A DNA stretch of 64,000 nucleotides from Polyangium sp. y55x31 (GCF_029946505.1 NZ_JARZHG010000008.1:1-64000), one strand, 5' to 3'. Positions 36,627 to 49,990 are shown, counted from the stretch's first letter. Notes: generated by a model not told the origin, from the sequence alone. Numbers and translations are program-made.

Positions 36627-36653
36627 GCCCCGGACGTCACGGACGCCCGGGGC
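36627..36653 (-). terminator. groEL terminator
   Basis: Stem GCCCCGG/CCGGGGC with an inner CGTC/GACG stem. Read on the minus strand it is followed by CTTTCGTTTTTCG. Positioned about 30 bp after the groEL stop. Confidence 0.8.
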
Positions 36654-36684
36654 CTTCTTGATGGCGTGAGCCTTCGCGGGGCGA

Positions 36685-38755
<2,071 letters not shown>

Positions 38756-38849
38756 GATGGCTTCCTCTGTCGTCTGTTTGCTGGCACCGGCGGGCCGACG
38801 CCCCCCGGCCGTGGCTGTTGGCCACGGAGGGCCTCGAGCACCAACGCCG

Positions 38850-38876
38850 CTGGCACTCGGCTATGCCGGTGGCTAA
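38850..38876. promoter_or_regulatory. CIRCE-like HrcA operator
   Basis: CTGGCACTC, nine bases, GGTGGCTAA. The CIRCE consensus is TTAGCACTC-N9-GAGTGCTAA, so each half matches seven of nine with the exact spacing. It lies just downstream of the groESL -10, where HrcA would block transcription. An hrcA gene is not in the window. Confidence 0.65.
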
Positions 38877-38887
38877 AACCGGGCGGG

Positions 38888-38915
38888 AAAATAGATCCCC
38901 CCTTTCCACCGTCAA
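38888..38915 (-). promoter_or_regulatory. groESL sigma70-type promoter
   Basis: On the minus strand: -35 TTGACG (38910-38915), 16-bp spacer, -10 TATTTT (38888-38893). The CIRCE-like site follows about 12 bp downstream, and groES starts at 38755. Confidence 0.7.
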
Positions 38916-39083
38916 GCCCGCCCTGGGCCGGCTGGTCGTTTTTCCGGAGGCCTGCGTACGTCCGGAAGCACCTCGAAGACCTCGTTCGGCGTTCCGGACC
39001 GGACGTCGAGGAGCCGAGCCGGGCCAAAGTGGACGGAATTCACGAGCGATTCCGCGCTGTTCCGAACATACGACAAGAAGTGC

Positions 39084-39111
39084 TTGACAGGGCCGACGGC
39101 TCGGCTAATTT
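39084..39111 (+). promoter_or_regulatory. tRNA operon promoter
   Basis: Perfect -35 TTGACA (39084-39089), 16-bp spacer, -10 TAATTT (39106-39111), then a GC-rich stretch. Read toward the two tRNA genes that start about 80 bp downstream. The rest of 38916-39192 holds no gene. Confidence 0.7.
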
Positions 39112-39192
39112 GCGCGGCCCGTGGACGACGGAGCGACTGCTCCGGTGCTCCACCGGTCCCATGACCCGTTGGGCTATGGGGCAGCCGATCCT

Positions 39193-39263
<71 letters not shown>

Positions 39264-39305
39264 CCCGAAGTCGGCTAAGAAGTGTCGCCGACGGATTTGA
39301 AAACT

Positions 39306-39380
39306 GGTCCCATCGTCTAGCGGTTAGGACACCGGCCTCTCACGTCGGTAACGCGGGTTCAATTCCCGCTGGGATCGCCA
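39306..39380 (+). tRNA. tRNA-Glu (anticodon CTC)
   Basis: Acceptor GGTCCCA pairs with TGGGATC (one G-T wobble), discriminator G, CCA encoded (39378-39380). Anticodon stem CCGGC/GTCGG with loop CTCTCAC, so the anticodon is CTC. T-arm GCGGG TTCAATT CCCGC. 42 bp after tRNA-Gln, same promoter. Confidence 0.94.
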
Positions 39381-39400
39381 GAAAAACAGAAACGCGAAAA

Positions 39401-39430
39401 ACGGCACCTTCGGGTGCCGTTTTCGTTTTG
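39401..39430 (+). terminator. tRNA operon terminator
   Basis: Stem ACGGCACC / GGTGCCGT closed by the very stable TTCG tetraloop, followed by TTTCGTTTTG. A classic intrinsic terminator 20 bp after tRNA-Glu. Confidence 0.9.
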
Positions 39431-39497
39431 TGCTTTCCGCTCCCGGATGCCCGTCCGCGGCCGGAATCGGCCCCAGGCTTGCATTCAGCCGGGGCAG

Positions 39498-41186
39498 ATG
39501 GCCACCAAACGGATTCCCTGGGGCCGCCTGCTCGGCGAGGCGCGACAAAAGTTTGGCGTCGAGCGCTTCCGGCCCGGCCAGAGCGAGCTCATCGAGGCCG
39601 TGCTCTCGGGCCACGACGCGATCGGCATCCTGCCCACCGGCGCCGGCAAGTCCCTCTGTTACGAGCTGCCGGCCCTCGTCCTGCCGAACCCCGTCGTGGT
39701 CGTCTCCCCGCTGATCGCGCTCATCCGCGATCAGGAGGACAAACTCCAGGACGCCCAGATCGACGCGACGCGGCTCGACTCGACCCTCACCGCGGACGAG
39801 GAGCGCCGCGCGACGGAAGATGTCCGCGAAGGTCGCCCTTCCCTCGTTTACGTGACACCGGAGCGCCTCGAACGAGCGGACGTCCTCGAAGATCTGCGAC
39901 GCGGCGGGGTCTCGTTGCTCGTCGTGGACGAGGCGCATTGCATTTCGCAATGGGGACACGACTTCCGGCCCGCGTATTCATTCCTTCGCACGGCGCGAAA
40001 AGAGCTCGGCGATCCGCCCGTCCTCGCGCTCACGGCCACCGCCACGCCCGCCGTGCTCGACGACATCCACGCGGCGCTCGGGATCGAGTCCGCGCGCGTC
40101 GTGACGAACTCCATCGAGCGGGAGAACCTCTTTTTCGAGGTCTTTCGGACGGTGAACGAGGAGGCCAAGATGGAGCGCCTCCTCGCGATCACCGAGGAGG
40201 CGGCAGGGATCGGGATCGTCTACGTGTCGACCGTGAAAAAAGCCGACGAGCTGTCCGAGGCCCTCACGGCCCGTGGAATCGCGGCCGGTCGGTATCACGG
40301 GCGGCTCACGAAATCGGCGCGGGACGAGGCCCAGGCGCGGTTCATGGCGAACGAGTTCCGCGTGATGGTCGCGACGAAGGCGTTCGGGATGGGGATCGAC
40401 AAGAGCGATATCCGCTTCGTCGTGCACTGGGAGTTCCCGGACTCGGTCGAAAGTTACTACCAGGAGGCCGGCCGCGCGGGTCGCGACACGAACGCCGCGC
40501 GCGCGGCCTTGCTTTATCGAATCGAGGATCGCCGCGTACAAGCCTATTTCCTCGCAGGCAAGCACCCGCGCCCGGAGGAAGCGGACAAGGTGCTCGCGGT
40601 CCTGCTCGCCGCGCCGAACCGCGACCTCGAAGCGCGCGAGATCGCCAAAATGGCCGGCGTCTCCGAGCGCCGCGCCAAGGTGCTGCTCGCGTCGCTCGAC
40701 GCCGAGGGCCTCGTCCTCCGCAGAAAAGGCTGCTTCCGCGCCACGGCCGCGCTGCGGCGGGCCGGCTCCGCCAGCGTGCTGCGCGAGATCCGCGAGCGCC
40801 GCACCCACGAGGATCGGGCGCGGCTCGACGCGATCATCCGGTATGCCGAGACCACCGAATGCCGCACCCGCTACCTCCGCCGTTATTTCGGCGAGGAGGA
40901 AGGCGAGTCCTGCGGCCATTGCGACAATTGCCGCGATCACGCGGCCGAGCGCCTCGCCGCGGCCGCCGCCGCGAGCGCCGAGGAGCCCCCGCCGGTCGTC
41001 GTGCCCTCGCTCGCCGCGCCGCCGGAGCCGCCGCCCTTTGCCGTGGGCGAGCCCGTGCACCACGAAACATTCGGCGAGGGCGAGGTCGTCGCGGTGGACG
41101 AAAAGCGCATCAAGGTGGCCTTCCCGGGCGAGGTCGGGACACGCGTGGTCGAGGCGTCCTACCTCGAAAAAAAGAACGCGGCCTGA
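39498..41186 (+). CDS. recQ: RecQ-family ATP-dependent DNA helicase with C-terminal UvrD-tail-like domain
   Basis: 562 aa from ATG 39498. Superfamily 2, 3'-5' DNA helicase. Walker A PTGAGKS at ~46-52, [15 protein letters not shown] from 144, and motif [14 protein letters not shown]-type zinc-binding cysteines C455, C472, C475 and C478. The usual HRDC domain is absent. Instead residues ~513-562 ([12 protein letters not shown], then a [13 protein letters not shown] strand) resemble the Tudor-like tail of UvrD/PcrA helicases. The first ~30 bp upstream overlap the tRNA terminator region but not the coding frame. Confidence 0.92.
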   Translation: MATKRIPWGRLLGEARQKFGVERFRPGQSELIEAVLSGHDAIGILPTGAGKSLCYELPALVLPNPVVVVSPLIALIRDQEDKLQDAQIDATRLDSTLTADEERRATEDVREGRPSLVYVTPERLERADVLEDLRRGGVSLLVVDEAHCISQWGHDFRPAYSFLRTARKELGDPPVLALTATATPAVLDDIHAALGIESARVVTNSIERENLFFEVFRTVNEEAKMERLLAITEEAAGIGIVYVSTVKKADELSEALTARGIAAGRYHGRLTKSARDEAQARFMANEFRVMVATKAFGMGIDKSDIRFVVHWEFPDSVESYYQEAGRAGRDTNAARAALLYRIEDRRVQAYFLAGKHPRPEEADKVLAVLLAAPNRDLEAREIAKMAGVSERRAKVLLASLDAEGLVLRRKGCFRATAALRRAGSASVLREIRERRTHEDRARLDAIIRYAETTECRTRYLRRYFGEEEGESCGHCDNCRDHAAERLAAAAAASAEEPPPVVVPSLAAPPEPPPFAVGEPVHHETFGEGEVVAVDEKRIKVAFPGEVGTRVVEASYLEKKNAA

Positions 41187-41230
41187 GCCCTGTGCTTGCG
41201 CGCGCCGGGCGCTTTTGAGAGAGAGGACGC

Positions 41231-42169
41231 ATGAAGGCGCTCCAGTGCACAGAAAGCGGCGTCGCACTCGCCGACGTCCCCGCGCCCGAGCCCACGCCGG
41301 GCGAGGTCGTGATCGAGGTCCGGTCGGCCGGCATTTGCAACACCGACCAGGAGCTCGCCCGTGGGTACATGGGCTTTCGTGGCGTGCTCGGGCACGAGGT
41401 CATCGGCGTGCACGCGGGCAAGCGTGTCGCCATGGAGATCAATTGCGCCTGCGGGAAATGCGCGACCTGCCGCGCGGGCGGGCGCAACCATTGCCCTACG
41501 CGCACCGTGCTCGGCATCCTCGGCCGCGACGGTGGGATCGCCGAATTCGTACGGATCCCCGAGGAAAACCTGCACGTCTTGCCGGACGTGATCCCCGACG
41601 AGAGCGCCGCCTTCATCGAGCCGCTCGCCGCCGCGCTGCATGCCTTCGACGAGGCCGCGCCACGGCCGGGTGATCGCGTTTGCCTGCTCGGCGACGGCAA
41701 GCTCGGTCTGCTCACGGGGCTCGCGCTCGCCGCGCGCCGCGGGGATCTCGGTCGCGCGGTCGCCGTCGGCCGGCACCGGGACAAACTCGCGATCCTCGAA
41801 GCGGCCGGGCTCGACGTCGCGCTCGAATCGGAGTTTTCCGAGGCGGGATTCGATCTCGTCGTGGAGGCGACCGGAAAGCCGGTAGGGCTCGCCCGCGCGC
41901 TCGCCATCGTCAAGCCCCGCGGCACGATCATCCTGAAGAGCACGTATGCAGGCGTCGCGAACGTCGATCTCGCGCCGGCCGTGATCAACGAGAACAAGAT
42001 CATCGGCTCGCGTTGCGGCGATTTTCAGCGCGCGATCGACGTGCTCGCCCGAGGGGTCGTCGACCCGCGGCCGCTCATTTCGGCGCGATATCCGCTCGCG
42101 GACGCGGCGCGCGCCTTCGAGCACGCGGCTCAGCCGGGCGTCTTGAAGGTCCTCGTTCTGCCTTCTTGA
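41231..42169 (+). CDS. Zinc-dependent alcohol dehydrogenase (MDR family)
   Basis: 312 aa. Medium-chain dehydrogenase: catalytic zinc residues in AGICNTD and GHEVIG, structural zinc cysteines in CACGKCATCRAGGRNHC, and a Rossmann region (VCLLGDGKLGLLTGLAL; a DG replaces the first G of GxGxxG). At ~312 residues it is shorter than most family members (~340-350). Substrate unknown. 44 bp behind recQ and nearly touching (1 bp) the convergent metallophosphoesterase gene. Confidence 0.88.
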   Translation: MKALQCTESGVALADVPAPEPTPGEVVIEVRSAGICNTDQELARGYMGFRGVLGHEVIGVHAGKRVAMEINCACGKCATCRAGGRNHCPTRTVLGILGRDGGIAEFVRIPEENLHVLPDVIPDESAAFIEPLAAALHAFDEAAPRPGDRVCLLGDGKLGLLTGLALAARRGDLGRAVAVGRHRDKLAILEAAGLDVALESEFSEAGFDLVVEATGKPVGLARALAIVKPRGTIILKSTYAGVANVDLAPAVINENKIIGSRCGDFQRAIDVLARGVVDPRPLISARYPLADAARAFEHAAQPGVLKVLVLPS

Positions 42170-42170
42170 A

Positions 42171-43457
42171 TCAGGCCGACACGAGCACGACGCGCGTCAC
42201 CTCCGGCGGCGCGCCGACCCGCGCCGGCGGCCCTGCCGTGCCGAATCCGCGGTTCACCCAGAGCCGCGATCCATTCCGCTCGTAAAGCCCCGCCACGTAT
42301 CCGTACGGCAGCACGAGCTTGCCCGGCTGCAATGCTCCGAGATTGACCTGCCCGCCGTGCGTGTGCCCGGAGAGCTGCAGGGCCACCTGGCCCGCGGCGT
42401 CCGGGAAAAACACGGGGTTGTGGCAAAGCAAGACGCGCGGCAAATCCTTCGGGACACGCGTGAGCGCCGCTTCGAGGTTCGGCCCGGCCCCCGGCGCGAG
42501 CCGCCGCGCCCACACGTCCTCCACGCCGAGCAGCGCAAACCCGTCCTTGTCGTCGCCGATGACGAAACCATCATTGCGCAGAACCCGCGCCCCGGCCGCC
42601 TTCAAGGCCGAGACGACCTCGTCGATCCCCGCATACCAGTCGTGGTTGCCCGGAATTGCCACGACACCGTCCCGCGCGAGCGGCGCGATGGTCCGCACGA
42701 AGCGCCCGAGCATTTCCGCGTATTTCGCGTCGTTGTCGAGCAGATCCCCCGTGAGCACGATCCGATCGGGCCGCGCCTTGCGCACGAGCTCCTCGGCCGC
42801 GCGCATCTCCGCGTCGCCGACGAACGTGCCGAAATGAATGTCCGAGAGCTGGACCAGCGTATATCCGTCGAGGCGCTTCGAAAGCCCCGGGATCCGGACG
42901 GGCACCTCCTCGATCACGTAATCGTGCCGGCCGAAGACCGCGCCATAAAACGAGCTGCCCGAGCCCACGAGCAGCGCCGATCCCGTCACCGCCTGGCCGA
43001 GGAACACGCGGCGCGTGGGCAACACGGGCCCCTTCTCGGGCGCAGGATCGGTCTTCGCAGGCTCCGCAGCGGGCGCAGGCGCGGGCACCGCGGGCTCGGT
43101 CGCGAGGGCCAGCGTGGGCTCGGCCGCGGGCGCAGGGGCGGGCACGGGCTTCGCGCGCGACGCGAGCCACGTGAAAGGCAGCGCCCCGAGCTTCGCAAGA
43201 TCGACGAGCAAGAGGAGACCCGTGCTGATGAGCAAGGCGAGCAGCAGCGTGAACGCGACCTCGCCGAGCAGGCGCACGCCGAGGGCGCGCGCGAGGATCA
43301 TCGCCGCCACGGACCCGAGCACCACGAAGAGGCCGGTCCGCTCGGCCCGCACCGAGAGCCCGAACGACTGCTTGACGCGGCGGCCGACGTAGAAGCTCGC
43401 CGCGAAGAGGACGAGCGTGATGACCGCGAAAAAGATGACCAACCGCGGAATTCCCAT
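42171..43457 (-). CDS. Membrane-anchored metallophosphoesterase (YkuE-like)
   Basis: 428 aa from ATG 43457. About four membrane helices occupy residues 1-100, followed by a Pro/Ala/Glu linker. A twin-arginine-like stretch TRRVFLG at ~150 precedes a hydrophobic segment. The catalytic domain has the calcineurin-type motifs LSDIHFG, LTGDLLDND, IPGNHDWY, LCHNPVFF and LSGHTHGGQ. It probably acts on the outer face of the inner membrane. Related YkuE-type enzymes cut UDP-diacylglucosamine-like or phosphodiester substrates; the one used here is unknown. Confidence 0.87.
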   Translation of the reverse strand: MGIPRLVIFFAVITLVLFAASFYVGRRVKQSFGLSVRAERTGLFVVLGSVAAMILARALGVRLLGEVAFTLLLALLISTGLLLLVDLAKLGALPFTWLASRAKPVPAPAPAAEPTLALATEPAVPAPAPAAEPAKTDPAPEKGPVLPTRRVFLGQAVTGSALLVGSGSSFYGAVFGRHDYVIEEVPVRIPGLSKRLDGYTLVQLSDIHFGTFVGDAEMRAAEELVRKARPDRIVLTGDLLDNDAKYAEMLGRFVRTIAPLARDGVVAIPGNHDWYAGIDEVVSALKAAGARVLRNDGFVIGDDKDGFALLGVEDVWARRLAPGAGPNLEAALTRVPKDLPRVLLCHNPVFFPDAAGQVALQLSGHTHGGQVNLGALQPGKLVLPYGYVAGLYERNGSRLWVNRGFGTAGPPARVGAPPEVTRVVLVSA

Positions 43458-43541
43458 GGGATGCCGTGCCCTCGATCGCGGAGCGTAGCGCACGCCCGGC
43501 GCGTGCGGGAGGGGGCCGCCCGAAGAGATCCGGCTCGGCCC

Positions 43542-45353
<1,812 letters not shown>

Positions 45354-45434
45354 GGGGGCGGCAGAGCTTCGCAGATCGCCGGGGCACGAGGCAAGACATC
45401 GTCGCGCCCGAACCCTGCGTGGTAAAAAGTGACC

Positions 45435-46289
45435 ATGGTACTCCTCTCCGTCCTCGACCACGTGACGCGTGCGATGCTCGTGCGCCGCGGCGTCGAGAGC
45501 CGCTTCGTCGAAACGCCCGTCGGGCGCGTGCACGTGTACGACGCGCGCGGCGAGGGAGCGGCCCCGCCGGTCGTTTTCCTGCATGGCATCGCCGCGTCTT
45601 CCGCAGTGTTCGCACCGACCCTCGCGAGGCTCCGGAAAAAGAGCCGTCGCGTGCTCGCCGTCGACGCGCCGGGACACGGCCTGTCGAGCACGCCCTGGAT
45701 GACGCTCGGGCCCGAGCGCCTCTTCGAGTCCCTGTCCTACGTGCTCGATCACGAGCTCGACACGAAGGCGCTCGTCGTGGGCAACTCGCTCGGCGGCGCG
45801 ATGGCGCTCAGGTACGCGCAACGCAGGCCCGACCGCGTCGCGGGCCTCGCGCTCACCTCGCCGGGCGGCGCGCCGGTCGAGGATCCCGAGGAGCGCGAGC
45901 GCTTCCTGCGCGGGTTCGTCCTCGAGAACGTGCGCGACGCCCGCGACTTCCTCGGGCGATTGAACCACGCCGTGCCGTGGTACGGGCCGCTCGTCGCGCC
46001 GGACCTCGTGCGCATCTTCAAGAACCCGTCCGTGCGTTCGATCCTCGACGGGCTCGAGCCGAGACACTTCTTCGCCCCGGGCGAGCTCGCCTCGCTCTCC
46101 ATGCCGATCCACGTGATCTGGGGCAAGTCGGACCGCGTGATCCCGTCGTGCTGCCTCGAGTTTTTCAAGGAGAACCTGCCGCCGCACACGGTCTTCCTGG
46201 AGCCCGAGGGCATCGGCCACTCGCCGCACACGGAGGACCCGAGAGCGTTCGCGGACTTCGTGCTCCGCGCGCTCGAACGGGCCTCGTGA
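45435..46289 (+). CDS. Alpha/beta hydrolase
   Basis: 284 aa from ATG 45435, or 286 from the GTG at 45429. Alpha/beta-hydrolase fold with HGI near the oxyanion hole, nucleophile elbow GNSLGG (Ser), an Asp in IWGKSDRVIP and a late His in GIGHSPHTED. The substrate is unknown; the pattern fits general esterases and haloalkane/epoxide-hydrolase relatives. The last four bases overlap the start of the YiiX-type gene (GTGA), so the two are translationally coupled. Divergent from the kinase gene. Confidence 0.87.
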   Translation: MVLLSVLDHVTRAMLVRRGVESRFVETPVGRVHVYDARGEGAAPPVVFLHGIAASSAVFAPTLARLRKKSRRVLAVDAPGHGLSSTPWMTLGPERLFESLSYVLDHELDTKALVVGNSLGGAMALRYAQRRPDRVAGLALTSPGGAPVEDPEERERFLRGFVLENVRDARDFLGRLNHAVPWYGPLVAPDLVRIFKNPSVRSILDGLEPRHFFAPGELASLSMPIHVIWGKSDRVIPSCCLEFFKENLPPHTVFLEPEGIGHSPHTEDPRAFADFVLRALERAS

Positions 46290-47881
46290 GCCGTCGCCGC
46301 GCGCTGCGCCTGGCCGCGCTGCTCGTCGTGATCGCCGTGGCGTTCACGCTCTGGCGACGGAGCCACGAGGAGGCCGGGTATCCCTTCACGCCGGATTTGC
46401 CCGGCGCGGCGGGCGCGCTCGCGCGGCTCGCGCCTCCGGTCCTCGATCGCGCCGAGGCGAACGACTTCGCCGAGCTCGACCGCGTGATCGGCCGGCTCGA
46501 CGCCGCGCTTCGCAACGCCGAGGCGAAGAAGACGCTGCTCGCAGCCGAGCGCATCGACGAGCTGCGGGCCGAGGATCGCGGCGCGATCCGCGACGTCTGG
46601 TCCGACACGCTCGATCCGCTGCTCGCGCTCGACGCGCTGAAGCACCGCTACCAGGGCTTCTGGAGCATCGACTACAAGACCCACCCGCGCCTGCACGCCC
46701 GCGCGTACGCGCTCGCGTTCGCTGCGCTCTGCGCGGAGGTCGAGGCTGGGCATCGGCTGATGGAGCTCGTCGGCGGGCGTGACGTCTCGCCGAAGCTCTT
46801 CGACGAGGCGCGCGAGGACCTCGGTTTGCCCGCGGGCACGTTCGGCGAGCTGCGCAAGCACCTCGCGCGATCCCGCGACCTCGCGATGGTGCCGGCGGGC
46901 GAGGCGTGGTTTTCGACGTGGATCGAGCGACACCTCGACGACGAGGCTGACGCGAAGCTCGCGGGCCTCACGCGTGCGCGCACGGCGCGCGCGAAGGCGC
47001 GGCTCGGCATCGAGGCGACGGCGAACGTGGCGCGGAACAAGGCCGAGGTGCTGCGCGGCGAGGCCTTCGAGCGCTGGTTCCCGGTGCAAAAAAACGTGGC
47101 CGAGTGGTTCGGTGATACGCGTGTCGTGGCCGAGGATCGGCGGCTCATCTCGGACGCGCAGATCACGGAGCTCGGGCGCGCGCTCCGGCCCGGCGACATC
47201 ATCGTCGAGCGGCGCAACTGGTACCTCTCGAACGTGGGTTTGCCCGGGTTCTGGCCACACGCGGCGCTCTACGTGGGCAGCCCCGACGACATCAAGAAGA
47301 CGTTCGACGAGGATCCCGAGACGCGAGCGCGTTTCGGCGTGTTCAGCGAGCACCTCGCGCGCGAGCGCGCCCGGGGCTGGAAGGAGCTCGGCGAGAAGGA
47401 CGCCGCAGGGCACCCGCACACGGTGATCGAGGCCGTGAGCGAGGGCGTCGTCGCCGCGTCGCTCGAGCACTCGTGCGGCGCCGATTACGTGGGGGCGCTC
47501 CGGCCGCGGCTCCCGCTCGTGGAGATCGCGGCGGCGATCGATCGCACGCTCGGCTTCGTGGGCCGGCCCTACGATTTCAACTTCGATTTCGGCACCGACG
47601 ACGAGCTCGTCTGCTCGGAGCTCGTGATCAAGGCGTACGAACCGAAGGGCGAGGGCGCGCCGGGCCTCCGGATCCCGTTCATCAGCGTCGCCGGCCGCCG
47701 CGCGGTGCCGCCGACGGAGATCGTGCGCCTGTTCGCGGCCGAGCGGTCCCGCGAGGATCACCAGCTCGATTTCGTGTATTTCCTCGACGGGCGCGAGCGC
47801 AAGGAGCGCGCGATCGTGGCGGACGCGGACGCCCTCGCCGCGAGCGCGCGCCGGCCGAAATGGGACATCGCGCAGCCCTGA
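46286..47881 (+). CDS. YiiX/C92-type permuted papain-like cysteine hydrolase
   Basis: 531 aa from GTG 46286. One N-terminal membrane helix (LRLAALLVVIAVAFTLW) or uncleaved signal anchors it. A long helical middle region follows (~40-290). The C-terminal domain has the YiiX (PF05708) order: LRPGDIIVERR, then the catalytic His in WPHAALYVG, and later the Cys in DDELVCSELVIKAY, as in circularly permuted NlpC/P60 enzymes. Likely an amidase acting on peptidoglycan or lipids at the cell surface. Coupled to the alpha/beta hydrolase; convergent with the next lipoprotein. Confidence 0.82.
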   Translation: MSRRRALRLAALLVVIAVAFTLWRRSHEEAGYPFTPDLPGAAGALARLAPPVLDRAEANDFAELDRVIGRLDAALRNAEAKKTLLAAERIDELRAEDRGAIRDVWSDTLDPLLALDALKHRYQGFWSIDYKTHPRLHARAYALAFAALCAEVEAGHRLMELVGGRDVSPKLFDEAREDLGLPAGTFGELRKHLARSRDLAMVPAGEAWFSTWIERHLDDEADAKLAGLTRARTARAKARLGIEATANVARNKAEVLRGEAFERWFPVQKNVAEWFGDTRVVAEDRRLISDAQITELGRALRPGDIIVERRNWYLSNVGLPGFWPHAALYVGSPDDIKKTFDEDPETRARFGVFSEHLARERARGWKELGEKDAAGHPHTVIEAVSEGVVAASLEHSCGADYVGALRPRLPLVEIAAAIDRTLGFVGRPYDFNFDFGTDDELVCSELVIKAYEPKGEGAPGLRIPFISVAGRRAVPPTEIVRLFAAERSREDHQLDFVYFLDGRERKERAIVADADALAASARRPKWDIAQP

Positions 47882-47891
47882 GGGCCTCGTT

Positions 47892-49496
47892 TCACGGCGC
47901 GCCAGGGTCGATCTTCGCGAAGACCTCGTCGCGCGGCCGGGCGCGGTAAAACAGGCTGCGCTTCGGCGCTTCGGCCATGATGCCCTCCCAGGTGCGGCGG
48001 CGCGGGCGCTTCATTTGATCGGCGAGACCAAACGGAAAACCTGTCACGGGGTCGGCGCGCTCGACGAAGATCGCATGCTGGTGGATGTGCTTGTCGCGCT
48101 TTTCGCCCTGGATCGAGATGATGTCGCCCGGACGAACGTCGTCCGCGAAATCGCGTAGCTCCGCGAAGAACCGCGAGCGCTCGCCGAAGGGGATACGCTC
48201 CTCGCCGCGGAAGCGTCGCACTTCGAAGAGCTCGGGCTTCGCCTCGGCGAACTCGCCGAACGAGATGACGCCGCGGCGGTTCTTGATGCCGGACTCGTCG
48301 AAATCGAGCCGGCCCACGGCGCGGCCGGGTTTGTCGCCGCGGGCGCGGTACCAGGTGCCGGCGGCGCGCTCGTAGGTATCGAGGACAAAATCGACGCAGA
48401 CCTCGGGCGGACGCGGGCGGCCGGAGGAATCGAAGACCGCGTAACGTTTGTCCTCGAAGGAAAAACTGTCGCGGCCCTGGAGATAGGCCGTCATCCATTG
48501 CGGCCGGAGGGTCCCGTCGCGGAAATGGTCGGGCTCGGCGTCGGGGCGGTCGAACGGGAGCGCCTCGTCGACGGCGCGGCTCACGGCGTCGCGGATCGCC
48601 TGCATCGCGCGGCGTTTTTGCGCGGTCTTGTCCTGGAAGGCGCGGACGGCGTCGCGGGTGGGTCGATCCTCGGCGAGGCATTCGAGCGAGAGGCGCGCGC
48701 CGTCCGCGCGGAGGAGCGCCGCGGCCCAGGTCTCGCCGAAGCGGAGATCGGCGACGATCGCGGACTCGGTCGTGTGCCGCAGGCGCGCGCGCTCGAAGCC
48801 GATTTCATCGGCGAGCGCGGCGAGGTCGCGGTGGAGCGGGCGTTCGAGCTCGGCCTCCGTCACGGCGACCCGATCGCCGAAGAGCAAATCCGCGGGTTTG
48901 CCCGAGGCGTCTTGATAGCGGATTTCGCGGCGGACCTCGACACGATCGAGGGCGCGGATCTCGTGGCCGCGCAGGAGGTGGATGCGGGGTTCGTCGAAGA
49001 GATCCGGCAGCGTGATTTGTGTGATGAGCGCGAGAGCGTCCTCTGGGCTCGACGCATAGGCGTATCCCTCGTGGAGCACGAGGGCACGGAGGGCGCGGGG
49101 ATCGCCGCGGTGCCGCTTCCGCAGCCCGCCGACGCGGCCGCCCGGGCGCTCCTTGGCGAACAGGCGGGCCGAGGGGACGAGGCGCGTATCGAGGCCCTCC
49201 TCGGGCGTAGGCGCGGGCTCGCGGACGAAGACGACCGGTTCGCCGCGGGCGCGGCCGAGGATCTCGATCCGGGCGGCGTCGAACGCGGGCGCGCCGGGGG
49301 ATGCGGGCGAGGCGAGGACCTCCGCGACGCGGCGGCGGCAGGCGTTTGCCTCGTCCTCGACGTTCGGGGCGGCCGGCGCGGGGGCGGAGATGGTGGGCGC
49401 CGCCGTGCTGGCGAGCGCGGGCGCGGGGAGCGGGCCTCGGTCGCAGGCGAGGCCGAGGAGCGGAAAAACGACGGTCGGGAGGAGTGCCCAGCGCAT
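47892..49496 (-). CDS. Lipoprotein, possible NlpC/P60-like hydrolase
   Basis: 534 aa from ATG 49496. Signal peptide with lipobox LGLAC, then an Ala/Pro-rich linker. Residues ~60-330 are uncharacterised. Near the C-terminus a Cys in EVCVDFVLDTYERA, a beta stretch DDVRPGDIISIQG and a His in HIHQHAIFVE follow the Cys...His order of NlpC/P60/CHAP hydrolases. That assignment is by pattern only. It faces the YiiX-type gene tail to tail (10 bp), so two possible papain-fold envelope hydrolases lie side by side. Confidence 0.68.
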   Translation of the reverse strand: MRWALLPTVVFPLLGLACDRGPLPAPALASTAAPTISAPAPAAPNVEDEANACRRRVAEVLASPASPGAPAFDAARIEILGRARGEPVVFVREPAPTPEEGLDTRLVPSARLFAKERPGGRVGGLRKRHRGDPRALRALVLHEGYAYASSPEDALALITQITLPDLFDEPRIHLLRGHEIRALDRVEVRREIRYQDASGKPADLLFGDRVAVTEAELERPLHRDLAALADEIGFERARLRHTTESAIVADLRFGETWAAALLRADGARLSLECLAEDRPTRDAVRAFQDKTAQKRRAMQAIRDAVSRAVDEALPFDRPDAEPDHFRDGTLRPQWMTAYLQGRDSFSFEDKRYAVFDSSGRPRPPEVCVDFVLDTYERAAGTWYRARGDKPGRAVGRLDFDESGIKNRRGVISFGEFAEAKPELFEVRRFRGEERIPFGERSRFFAELRDFADDVRPGDIISIQGEKRDKHIHQHAIFVERADPVTGFPFGLADQMKRPRRRTWEGIMAEAPKRSLFYRARPRDEVFAKIDPGAP

Positions 49497-49990
49497 GGGG
49501 GGACCGATGGACGAACGAGGGGGCCCGGGCAATTCCCACGATCGAGGCGCGGCGTCCATCCGGAGGCGCGGGCGCGGGCGGCAGGGCGCGCGTCCTGGCC
49601 TCGGATCGGACCAACAATGTCCGATTCGCGTGAATACGACGACGCACTGCGCCGTGGGGCGCATGGACATTGTCAGTCCCATCGCCGGACAATCCCCTCG
49701 ACAATCGGGAACGCGCCGGATCGCCTTTGAAACAAGGGCTTCCGGCTTTTTTCCAGGAATTCGGTTCGCGGACGGAGAATGTCCGATCGCGGGATCGATT
49801 CCATTGCGGCGAACCCGGAGATTGCGTATGCATGGGTTCACGGCTCGCGGGACATGAGCCGGCGCTCGGGGAGGCCGATCGCGCGAGAAGCGCGGCAATG
49901 GCCGTCTTTTGTGCGGAGTGCGCCCAAACGTGGGCGCGCCCCCATTTCGAGCGAACGACGAACGACTCGAACCATTCCTCGGACCTGGCC
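49497..49990. promoter_or_regulatory. 494-bp divergent intergenic region with repeated ACAATGTCC-type sites
   Basis: Less GC-rich than its neighbours. It holds several related motifs: ACAATGTCCGAT (49614), GGACATTGT (49665, the exact reverse complement of the first nine bases), GGACAAT (49687), ACAATCGGG (49701) and AATGTCCGATCG (49778). They may be operator half-sites for the divergent lipoprotein and acidic-protein genes. No well-supported protein gene is seen; an in-frame ATG at 49898 might extend the next gene upstream. Confidence 0.45.
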
